This document shows positions 7,097 to 12,798 of a stretch of DNA of 12,798 bases, piece after piece (the stretch's first letter is position 1; each line of letters opens with the position of its first letter). The DNA is taken from assembly GCA_027066725.1 (NCBI GenBank), contig JAMONC010000127.1:1-12798 (forward strand), given 5' to 3'. Under the pieces are notes generated by a model. It saw only the letters and a list, made by a program, of their open reading frames with translations. It was not told the DNA's origin and ran no database searches. The DNA is from Desulfobacterales bacterium (GTDB lineage: Bacteria; Desulfobacterota; Dissulfuribacteria; Dissulfuribacterales; JAMONC01). The translations under genes were made by a program, and so were the position numbers.

Positions 7097-7890
7097 ACAA
7101 TGAGGAAAGCTTTAAGCTGGAATTAGCAGATGTACAAAATCGTCCAGATAATAGAAATATTCCTTTAAAAAAAGTAGGCATAAAAAATATACGTTATCCT
7201 ATTGTGGTTTTAGATAAGGAAAAAGGTACACAACGTACAGTTGCAAGTATAAATATGTATGTCAATCTGCCTCATAACTTTAAAGGAACTCATATGAGTA
7301 GATTTGTAGAGATACTCAATCAATATAGAAGGCAGATTAATATTAGGACAATGGAAGCCATTTTAACAGAAATGAAAAATAGACTTGATGCACAAGAGGC
7401 TCATCTTGAAGTATCTTTTCCATATTTTATTGAAAAAAAAGCTCCGGTCACTAAATCTCCTGGACTTATGGAATATCAGTGTGCAATACATGGAAGTCTT
7501 TCAAATAAATTAGATATAATGCTTCTTGTAAATGTACCAATTACTACAGTTTGTCCTTGTTCAAAGGAGATCTCAGACTATGGTGCTCACAACCAACGAG
7601 GAGAGGTTCGGGTAAGGATTCGTTTTACAGGCTTCTTATGGTTAGAAGATGTCATTTCTGCAGTAGAAAGATCGGCTTCTTGTGATATATATTCCGTACT
7701 TAAGCGTCCTGACGAAAAGTATGTTACAGAAAAGGCATTTGATAGGCCAATGTTTGTTGAAGATGTAGTAAGAGCAACTTGCCTTGAGATAAAAAAACTA
7801 TCAGGTATTAAATGGGCATGTGTAGAAGCAGAAAATTTTGAATCTATACACAATCACTCTGCTTATGCTTATGCAGAATTAGAATTTTAA
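7093..7890 (+). CDS. folE2: GTP cyclohydrolase I, FolE2 type
   Basis: Catalyses GTP to 7,8-dihydroneopterin triphosphate plus formate, the first step of tetrahydrofolate synthesis; this prokaryotic form (type IB) is less dependent on zinc than FolE. The 265-residue product is full length. Motifs: DVQNRPD (13-19), LPHNFKGTHMSRFVE (59-73), TTVCPCSKEISDYGAHNQRG (151-170) with metal-ligand Cys154 and His166, and a C-terminal ENFESIHNHSAYA (248-260) carrying a further expected histidine ligand. The ATG overlaps the cooC stop, with AGGAG 10 bases upstream inside cooC. It ends one base before the stop of the convergent ispD. Pairing with a nickel chaperone suggests shared regulation with a folate-dependent C1 pathway, which is inference. 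A rescue role under zinc limitation, known for folE2 in other bacteria, is less supported because no Zur site is recognisable. Confidence 0.95.
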   Translation: MNNEESFKLELADVQNRPDNRNIPLKKVGIKNIRYPIVVLDKEKGTQRTVASINMYVNLPHNFKGTHMSRFVEILNQYRRQINIRTMEAILTEMKNRLDAQEAHLEVSFPYFIEKKAPVTKSPGLMEYQCAIHGSLSNKLDIMLLVNVPITTVCPCSKEISDYGAHNQRGEVRVRIRFTGFLWLEDVISAVERSASCDIYSVLKRPDEKYVTEKAFDRPMFVEDVVRATCLEIKKLSGIKWACVEAENFESIHNHSAYAYAELEF

Positions 7891-7891
7891 T

Positions 7892-8593
7892 TTATTGTAT
7901 CTCTTGATTAGTATTTATTAATGCCTCTGCAAGTAATAAATCTTCTTTAGTGGTAATTTTAAAGTTTTTTCTACTTCCTTGGACAATTCCAACAGCAATA
8001 CCTATTGCCTCTAACATAGAGGCTTCATCTGTAGCTTCAATTCCTGTTTCCTTTATATAAGAAATCGCCTTTAACAGGTCTTCTTTTTTACATACTTGAG
8101 GTGTTTGAGCTCTAAACAACCTAGTTCTTTCTAAGGTTTTTAAAATGAGTCCGTTTTCGTCAACTTCTTTTACAGTATCGTGAATGGGAAGAGCAAGGAT
8201 TGCTGCTCCTATCTCTCTTGCCATTAGACAGACCTGTTCTATTTGAATTGGAGTTACAAGTGGTCTTGCAGCATCGTGTATTGCAAGCCATTTGGTTTCA
8301 TCTCTACAGGCATTAACTGCTAATTCTACAGAGTCTTGTCTTAATGCACCTCCTTCAACTATTTTTATTGGTAATTTTTCTTTAAAAGGCTGGGCTATTT
8401 TTTCTACTTCAGAAAGATTCTGTGGAGGCCCTGCTATTATTACATCCTCTATAAGCGGACAAGATATTATTGCCTTTATACTCCAAAAAAGTATTGGTTT
8501 TCCTGCAAGCTCTATAAATTGTTTAGGTTTTTGTGAGCCAAATCTTTTCCCAATACCTGCTGCTGCAATTATTGCTGTTACTTTCATAATCAT
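7892..8593 (-). CDS. ispD: 2-C-methyl-D-erythritol 4-phosphate cytidylyltransferase
   Basis: Third step of the non-mevalonate (MEP) isoprenoid pathway: couples MEP and CTP to CDP-methylerythritol. The 233-residue product is normal length. The nucleotide-binding N-terminus AAAGIGKRFG then KPKQF (10-25), GGALRQDSV (81-89), HDAARP (106-111), the catalytic-region segment HDTVKEV (138-144), RAQTPQ (161-166) and TDEASMLE (188-195) are all present. ispF, often fused or adjacent, is not here; the gene is the last of its run and is followed at once by convergent folE2. Its first ATG (8591-8593) overlaps the stop of the upstream oxidase as ATGA, which argues for coupled translation; a second in-frame ATG two codons later (8587) is also possible because the ribosome-binding site is weak. 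Confidence 0.95.
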   Translation of the reverse strand: MIMKVTAIIAAAGIGKRFGSQKPKQFIELAGKPILFWSIKAIISCPLIEDVIIAGPPQNLSEVEKIAQPFKEKLPIKIVEGGALRQDSVELAVNACRDETKWLAIHDAARPLVTPIQIEQVCLMAREIGAAILALPIHDTVKEVDENGLILKTLERTRLFRAQTPQVCKKEDLLKAISYIKETGIEATDEASMLEAIGIAVGIVQGSRKNFKITTKEDLLLAEALINTNQEIQ

Positions 8594-9987
8594 ACAGTAA
8601 ATTTGCCTGGGAATAATTTATTAGGATTCATTATGTTATTTGGGTCTATATCCTTTTTTATTTTATACATTAATTTTATTATTTCATCTCCTAATTCCTT
8701 TTTAATAAAGGCTCTTTTGGTTAATCCTACTCCATGTTCGCCAGATATAGTGCCATCTAAAGCTAGCGTATGTTCCATAAGTTCACATATAAATTTTTCT
8801 GCCTTTTTAAGCTGTGTTGAGTCATTTTTATTTATTAATAAATTGACATGAAGATTGCCATCCCCTGCATGTCCAAAAACTAATGATAATAGACCATATT
8901 TTGTCCCAAGACTATGTACTATAGATACCATATCGGCAATATGTGATCTTGGAACACAGATATCTTCACTTATTTTATGGGGGAATCCCAATTTTTTAAG
9001 TGCAGGAGACAGCCCTCTTCTAGCTTGCCAGAGTTTTTGGGTATATTGTTTATCTTCTGAGACTTGTGAGAATATAGCCTTATTTGAATTACAGCATGAT
9101 CTTATAAGTTGTGCTTCAAATTCAACTCCTTGAGGATCACTTCCATCTACTTCAACTAACACTAAAGCTTTAGCTGTCTGTGGCACTGAAAATGGCAGTT
9201 GTTCTTTAATACACGAAAGTGATAGATGATCCATAAGCTCTGCACATTTAGGTCTTATACCAGAGGTGAGTATACATGTTATAGTACTACAAGCTGTATT
9301 TGTATCTGGGAATATAGCAACTATTGTCTTTACATAACTAGGTTTAGGTATAAGTTTTAAATAAATAGAGGTAATAATACCTAGTGTCCCCTCAGAGCCT
9401 ACAAATAATTTTGTTAAATCATATCCTACAACTCCCTTAGATGTTTTAGTCCCTAGTTTTATTATCTTTGAGTTTGGAAGCACTACTTCTAAGCCAAGTA
9501 TATAGTCTTTTGTAACTCCATATTTAACACCACAGGGTCCACCTGCACATGTAGATACATTCCCACCAATAGTACAAAATTTAAGACTTGCTGGATCTGG
9601 AGGATAAAATAACCCATATTTTTGGACTTCATTTTGTATATCTTTCGTTATTGCTCCTGGTTCTACTTCTGCTATTAAATCCGTGGAGGATATCCTTTTT
9701 ATTTGGTTCATTTTAGATAGGCATATTACTATGCTACCTTTTACAGGCACAGCTGAACCTGTAGTAGCTGTGCCTGCTCCTCTGGGGACAACCGGTATTT
9801 TCTCTTGCTGAGCAATTAGTAATATATCAGAGATTTGTTGTTTGTTTTTAGGTAAGGCTACTGCATCTGGTATTACACTTATGCCGCTTGCATCATAGCT
9901 ATAACATAGAAGGTCTGCTTCATCGATTAATAAATTTCCAGTTCCTAATATAGTTTTTAGTTTTTTTATTATACTTTTTTTAAGCAT
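8590..9987 (-). CDS. FAD-linked oxidase, GlcD / D-lactate dehydrogenase family
   Basis: Flavoprotein of 465 residues that oxidises a 2-hydroxy acid such as D-lactate or glycolate. The FAD-binding PCMH domain (about 38-215) shows VPRGAGT (67-73), PPDPAS (129-134), GGNVSTCAGGPCGVKYG (141-157) and GSEGTLGI (197-204). The C-terminal oxidase domain shows LWQARRG (319-325), GHAGDGNLHVN (372-382), SGEHGVG (415-421) and the terminal DPNNIMNP. This is clearly the GlcD/Dld branch. Substrate cannot be decided from sequence; D-lactate is a natural guess for a sulfate reducer. The iron-sulfur partner (GlcF-like), usually next door, is absent. The gene begins 9 bases after dnaA without a clear ribosome-binding site and overlaps ispD by 4 bases, so it is probably translated by coupling within a dnaA transcript. 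Confidence 0.9.
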   Translation of the reverse strand: MLKKSIIKKLKTILGTGNLLIDEADLLCYSYDASGISVIPDAVALPKNKQQISDILLIAQQEKIPVVPRGAGTATTGSAVPVKGSIVICLSKMNQIKRISSTDLIAEVEPGAITKDIQNEVQKYGLFYPPDPASLKFCTIGGNVSTCAGGPCGVKYGVTKDYILGLEVVLPNSKIIKLGTKTSKGVVGYDLTKLFVGSEGTLGIITSIYLKLIPKPSYVKTIVAIFPDTNTACSTITCILTSGIRPKCAELMDHLSLSCIKEQLPFSVPQTAKALVLVEVDGSDPQGVEFEAQLIRSCCNSNKAIFSQVSEDKQYTQKLWQARRGLSPALKKLGFPHKISEDICVPRSHIADMVSIVHSLGTKYGLLSLVFGHAGDGNLHVNLLINKNDSTQLKKAEKFICELMEHTLALDGTISGEHGVGLTKRAFIKKELGDEIIKLMYKIKKDIDPNNIMNPNKLFPGKFTV

Positions 9988-9996
9988 TAATTTTGA

Positions 9997-11325
9997 TTAA
10001 TCTTGCCAAATTTGTCCCTCAAGCCTATCCATTAGGAATCTAATTTGATTTTTTAGCTGTTTTGATTCTTTTATTTGCTTACTAATTCTTTTAACAGAAT
10101 GGATAACAGTAGCATGATCTCTGTTAAATTCCTTTCCAATAACTTCTAAAGATGCTTCTGTATAATGTCTAGCAAGATACATAGCTATTTGTCTTGGCCA
10201 AGCTATGGTTTTTTTTCTAGATTTTGATCTTAACTCTTCTTGGGTCACTTTAAAGTGTCTGCATATAAGTCTTGTGATATCTTCTATGGTAATAACCCTA
10301 TCTTCTCCAACAAGGTCTTTCACCACTTCTTTTGCAAGTTGCATATTAACAGATTCATTTAATAAATTTGCCTTTGCTAGAAGCCCTATCACAGCAGATT
10401 CGATTTGTCTGATATCGCCTCTTAAATGTTCTGCCAAGTAGTTTAAGATACTTTCTTCTAGTTCTAACCCATGAGATCTTGCTTTTCTATCTAATATCTT
10501 TTTTCTAGTTGAGAATCCCGGAGGATTTATAGAAATGATTAGACCAGAAGATAATCTTGAGCGTAGCTGGGAATTTACATTTGGTATTTCTCTGGGGAGT
10601 TTGCTAGATGTAAAAAGTACTGTTTTGCCATAATCTACAAGTGCATCTATGGCAGTTGCAAGTTCACTTTGGGTCCTATCCCTTCCAGAAAAGCAATGTA
10701 CTTCTTCAAGCATAAATACTTCACAGTCTTGTTTATAGCGCCTTTTTAACTTATCTAACTGTCCAGTTTTTATTGCTTTTACTATTTGGGAAGTAAATTC
10801 GTTAGCTGTTACATAAATAATTTTTACCTTTGGTTTTCTTTTAAGTAGGTGATTTCCAACTGCTTGAGTAAGATGACTTTTCCCTAATCCAGTAGAGCTT
10901 TGAATGTATAGCACTTTACTGTGATTAGTTTCTTCATTGGCAAGTGCCCAACAAGCAGCATGGGCAAAACGATTACAATTTCCTACAACAAATTCATCAA
11001 ATGTAAATCGTGAACAGAGTTTTGGATGGGGTAGTTGTGTAGGAGAAAATTTAGGTAAATGTAATTGTCCTGTTGCTCCTATAGTTGAAAATTCTATTGG
11101 TTTAAATTTAATATTTACATTAATATCTTGGTTTTCAAGTTCCTCTTTTATAAGAGATAAATAGTTATCTCTTACCCAAGTAGCAAAAAACTGATTGGGA
11201 CAGGTTAATATTAAGGTATTGTCTTCATAGCCTTGGTAGACTAAAGGTTCAATCCAGACTTCAAAGCTATCCTTTGAAATTTTATATCTTAATAGCTCTT
11301 TTATTTTTCCCCAGAGCCTTTCCAT
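9997..11325 (-). CDS. dnaA: Chromosomal replication initiator protein DnaA
   Basis: AAA+ ATPase that binds DnaA boxes and opens the origin; 442 residues. Domain I (about 1-75, starting MERLWGKIKELL) is followed by a short linker and the AAA+ domain from FTFDEFVVG (108). Walker A is SSTGLGKSHL (143-152), keeping Lys149 and Ser150 but lacking the usual first glycines. Walker B is VFMLEEVH (203-210), with Glu-Glu where most DnaA proteins have Asp-Asp. The arginine-finger box reads LRSRLSSGL (254-262) and sensor II lies in LRGDIRQIE (301-309). Domain IV has WPRQIAMYLARHYT (376-389) and the signature NRDHATVIHSVKRI (401-414), so DNA binding should be normal. GGGGG lies 10 bases before the ATG. It heads a run with a FAD oxidase and ispD; dnaN, recF and gyrB are not present. 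Confidence 0.95.
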   Translation of the reverse strand: MERLWGKIKELLRYKISKDSFEVWIEPLVYQGYEDNTLILTCPNQFFATWVRDNYLSLIKEELENQDINVNIKFKPIEFSTIGATGQLHLPKFSPTQLPHPKLCSRFTFDEFVVGNCNRFAHAACWALANEETNHSKVLYIQSSTGLGKSHLTQAVGNHLLKRKPKVKIIYVTANEFTSQIVKAIKTGQLDKLKRRYKQDCEVFMLEEVHCFSGRDRTQSELATAIDALVDYGKTVLFTSSKLPREIPNVNSQLRSRLSSGLIISINPPGFSTRKKILDRKARSHGLELEESILNYLAEHLRGDIRQIESAVIGLLAKANLLNESVNMQLAKEVVKDLVGEDRVITIEDITRLICRHFKVTQEELRSKSRKKTIAWPRQIAMYLARHYTEASLEVIGKEFNRDHATVIHSVKRISKQIKESKQLKNQIRFLMDRLEGQIWQD

Positions 11326-11354
11326 TTTGAGTATTCCCCCTTATTAAAGACAAT

Positions 11355-11360
11355 ATTATA
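11355..11360 (-). promoter_or_regulatory. dnaA-proximal promoter -10 element
   Basis: On the minus strand this is a perfect TATAAT, 29 bases upstream of the dnaA ATG. The -35 region at standard spacing is only TTTTTA (11378-11383), within a long A/T run. Transcription would start near 11348 and include the GGGGG ribosome-binding site. Confidence 0.45.
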
Positions 11361-11413
11361 TCTATTTTTATAAAAAATAAAAAATTTTTTTTGTTTTTTA
11401 AAAAAATTATAAA

Positions 11414-11462
11414 GAATCTTGGATCATTGACCGAATTTAGTTATTAAAAGATCCTAAGATTC
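11414..11462. repeat. Imperfect inverted repeat in the dnaA leader
   Basis: GAATCTTGGATC (11414-11425) and GATCCTAAGATTC (11450-11462) are inverted copies differing by one inserted base, with 24 bases between. Read on the minus strand, toward dnaA, the hairpin is followed by TTTATAATTTTTT, so it resembles a terminator or attenuator. It could instead be a protein-binding palindrome. Confidence 0.5.
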
Positions 11463-11674
11463 AAACTATTCCTCCTTACATCTCCCCGTGAGGATTGCTT
11501 AAATTCTTAACTGATATAGAGGTAATATGTCAAAGCTGAGAATCTGTGGTTTTCTCTAAAAAGAAAAAATCATAATTAACAATTTAAAAAGCGTCTATTT
11601 TTCCGCTATATTCCTAAGAAAAAGTTATAACATGCGGATATCTCGGGGATTTTGGTATTAATATTTTTTTACAT

Positions 11675-11703
11675 ATTATAGAGTAGTTAAATATTTTCAA
11701 CAA
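11675..11703 (-). promoter_or_regulatory. Candidate distal dnaA promoter overlapping a DnaA-box-like repeat
   Basis: On the minus strand TTGTTG (11698-11703) and a perfect TATAAT (11675-11680) are separated by 17 bases. A transcript would start near 11668 and carry a leader of about 340 bases through the inverted repeat before reaching dnaA. The -35 overlaps one of the TTTTCAACA units, which would suit autoregulation. Confidence 0.4.
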
Positions 11704-11713
11704 GTTTTCAACA
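11694..11713 (+). repeat. Tandem TTTTCAACA repeat (DnaA-box-like)
   Basis: Two identical 9-mers, TTTTCAACA at 11694-11702 and 11705-11713, are spaced 11 bases apart, about one helical turn. Each differs by one base from the relaxed DnaA-box consensus TTWTNCACA. Same-face spacing is typical of cooperative binding sites. Binding by DnaA is inference. Confidence 0.4.
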
Positions 11714-11813
11714 ATAATTTTAATAAAACCTTTTCTTTAATTTTCTTCTTTTTTCTTTGTTTTTTTAAAGATTTCTATTTTTTTTAAAAATCTACTAAAT
11801 GTAGAGATATTTT

Positions 11814-11822
11814 TTATTCACA
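11814..11822 (+). promoter_or_regulatory. DnaA-box match
   Basis: TTATTCACA fits the relaxed consensus TTWTNCACA exactly. It overlaps the -35 hexamer TTCACA of the CBS-gene promoter, so the match could be fortuitous, or it could mean DnaA competes with RNA polymerase there. Confidence 0.4.
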
Positions 11823-11845
11823 TTAGAAAATTTAACGTTTATAAA
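11817..11845 (+). promoter_or_regulatory. Promoter of the CBS-domain gene
   Basis: TTCACA (11817-11822) and TATAAA (11840-11845) are separated by exactly 17 bases, each one mismatch from sigma-70 consensus. The predicted start near 11852 is 18 bases before the ATG, leaving room for the GGAGGAG ribosome-binding site. A weaker second candidate, TTGGTA/TATTAT with 16-base spacing, lies at 11652-11679. Confidence 0.65.
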
Positions 11846-11869
11846 ATACCTGAAAAGAAAGGAGGAGTT

Positions 11870-12262
11870 ATGCAATTAAAAGATATTATGAATACTAATT
11901 TGGAATTTATTGATGCAGATGCGAGTGTATATGATGCAATAGAGAAGATTGTAGATAAAAGAATAAGATCTTTGTTAGTAACTCATGTTGATAAGGAAAA
12001 TGATTATGGATTAATTACTGTAAGAGATATAGTCTATAAAGTAATAGATAAAGGTTTAGATATTAAACTTACTAAGGTGAAAGAGATTGCTTCTAGTCCT
12101 CTTGTTTGTATCAACAAAGAGGAATTATTAGGTAATATTATTAAAATGATGAGCCAAGCCAATGTATCTAGAGTTTTTATATGTGAAAATAATAGGATTA
12201 TTGGTGTTGTTTCTTTAATAGATATATTACGAGCTTATTTGGTTTCTAATGCTAAAGGTTAA
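11870..12262 (+). CDS. Stand-alone two-CBS-domain protein
   Basis: A 130-residue protein made almost entirely of two CBS repeats (about 1-60 and 68-126), together one Bateman module, which usually binds adenine nucleotides and works as an energy or ligand sensor. The repeats begin with the typical LKDIMNTNLEFID and VKEIASSPLVCIN and contain GLITVRDIV (47-55) and IGVVSLIDIL (111-120). There is no catalytic or membrane domain, so it probably acts on a partner protein. A strong ribosome-binding site, GGAGGAG, sits 2 bases before the ATG, and a good promoter lies upstream. The next gene begins 11 bases after its stop, so the two form an operon and the DUF47/PhoU-like protein is the likeliest functional neighbour. 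The bound ligand is not predictable. Confidence 0.88.
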   Translation: MQLKDIMNTNLEFIDADASVYDAIEKIVDKRIRSLLVTHVDKENDYGLITVRDIVYKVIDKGLDIKLTKVKEIASSPLVCINKEELLGNIIKMMSQANVSRVFICENNRIIGVVSLIDILRAYLVSNAKG

Positions 12263-12273
12263 AGGAGACTGCT

Positions 12274-12798
12274 TTGTTTAAGAAATCCTTATGGGGGGGT
12301 AGCAAAGAAGAGAAGGTCCTCCATCTTATAGAAAAGCATTTGACTCTTTTGTTAGAGAGTTGTCAGCTTTTTAAAAAGGCTTTTTCTACTTCTGATTCTG
12401 TTATTATGTCTAAAGTCTTAGATTTAGAAAGGGAAGGGGATCTTATACGTCGAGAAATTATCACTCTTATTTATGAAGGTGCATTTTTAGGCTTTTTAAG
12501 GCCTAGTCTATGTCAATTCGTAGAAATTGTAGATGAAGTAATAGATGAAGTTAAAGAAGCTGCTCAAAGATATATATTAGGTATCAGTTTTAACGATCTT
12601 ATAAAAGATGAATGTATTAAGATATCTAATCTTAATGAGGAAGCAAGTGAGGTATTGTTATTATCTTTTAAATCTTTTTGTGAAGGTGGAGATTTAAGAG
12701 AAAAGAATTTGGCAATTAGGATATGTGAAAAAAGGATAGATGAGATAAAAATTGAACTTTTCAGTAATTTACTTAATATGGAGGATACAAAAAATTTC
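12274..12798 (+). CDS. Partial DUF47 / PhoU-like protein (TTG start)
   Basis: An open frame of 175 codons without a stop runs to the right edge. The start is TTG at 12274, chosen because AAAGGAGA (12261-12268) places GGAG 6 bases upstream and no ATG fits: the ATG at 12291 is in another frame and stops after three codons. The product begins MFKKSLWGGSKEEKVLHLIEKH and is helical throughout, with DLEREGDLIRREI and, further on, VEIVDEVIDEVKEAA, the acidic D/E-x-x-D motifs that bind metal in PhoU-like proteins. This matches the DUF47 family (about 210 residues), usually encoded next to a low-affinity phosphate transporter of the PiT family and thought to regulate it. About 35-40 residues are missing beyond the window. 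A run of seven G occurs at codons 7-9 (12293-12299). Confidence 0.85.
   Translation, partial: MFKKSLWGGSKEEKVLHLIEKHLTLLLESCQLFKKAFSTSDSVIMSKVLDLEREGDLIRREIITLIYEGAFLGFLRPSLCQFVEIVDEVIDEVKEAAQRYILGISFNDLIKDECIKISNLNEEASEVLLLSFKSFCEGGDLREKNLAIRICEKRIDEIKIELFSNLLNMEDTKNF

Larger units (their letters stand above)
11326..11869. other. 544-bp AT-rich gap between divergent genes: candidate oriC / dnaA control region
   Basis: No gene is recognisable here. The gap lies between leftward dnaA and rightward CBS and DUF47 genes. It holds a dnaA-proximal -10 element, an imperfect inverted repeat (11414-11462), a distal leftward promoter candidate, two tandem TTTTCAACA units (11694-11713), a pyrimidine-rich, strongly T-biased stretch (about 11714-11790) that would melt easily, one DnaA-box match (11814-11822) and a rightward promoter. 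An origin beside dnaA with genes leaving in both directions is common, but the box cluster is thin, so oriC is a hypothesis. Confidence 0.35.

Noticed and set aside
7888..7894. A bidirectional terminator between convergent folE2 and ispD
   Set aside because: The stop codons are 1 base apart and no hairpin with a T run was seen around them. Termination must occur inside one gene or by another mechanism.
11527..11559. Ten-codon micro-ORF (MSKLRICGFL) with a nearby GAGG, as a possible leader peptide
   Set aside because: Too short to separate from chance. It has no run of one amino acid and no attenuator structure directly after it on the same strand.
1..12798. CRISPR array, transposon ends, phage genes, rRNA or tRNA
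   Set aside because: No regularly spaced repeats, transposase or integrase motifs, or structured RNA patterns were seen on either strand by eye. Open frames opposite the named genes lack family motifs and were treated as shadows.

Overview
The window looks like chromosomal DNA from an AT-rich sulfate-reducing bacterium of the Desulfobacterota, most likely near the Desulfovibrionales. The main reason is a complete dsrC whose 106-residue product closely resembles, from memory, the DsvC of Desulfovibrio. The diverged DnaA ATPase motifs and a CooC-type nickel chaperone fit this. No phage, transposon, CRISPR, rRNA or tRNA was seen.

Layout. Left end, minus strand: the first 20 codons of a probable membrane-anchored protein lie downstream of argS (arginyl-tRNA synthetase), with scpA (condensin kleisin) further upstream on the same strand. 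Positions 2885-6174, plus strand: an elongation factor G gene outside any ribosomal-protein operon, a small two-domain protein of unknown function (DUF5335-like plus DUF2934-like), and dsrC followed by an intrinsic terminator. Positions 6335-7890, plus strand: a coupled pair, cooC and folE2. Positions 7892-11325, minus strand: a tight run dnaA, glcD-like FAD oxidase, ispD. Positions 11326-11869: a 544-bp very AT-rich gap between divergent genes, with promoters, an inverted repeat and DnaA-box-like sites; it is a candidate oriC or dnaA control region. Right end, plus strand: a two-CBS-domain protein and the start of a DUF47/PhoU-like protein that begins with TTG and runs off the window.

How the parts connect. 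DsrC carries sulfur from dissimilatory sulfite reductase to the membrane complex DsrMKJOP. CooC and FolE2 could together serve a carbon monoxide dehydrogenase/folate C1 pathway, one by nickel insertion and the other by supplying the first step of folate synthesis; this is inference, because no cooS or acs gene is present. argS, scpA, fusA, dnaA and ispD are housekeeping genes, but several sit apart from their usual partners: dnaA without dnaN, scpA without scpB, fusA without rpsL/rpsG/tuf.

Most worth a second look: the EF-G has lost the usual residues at both domain IV tip loops and uses ATA isoleucine codons freely, which suggests a specialised paralogue rather than the main translocase. I found no clear multi-gene novel system. 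The best uncharacterised candidates are the DUF5335/DUF2934 protein and the cooC-folE2 unit.
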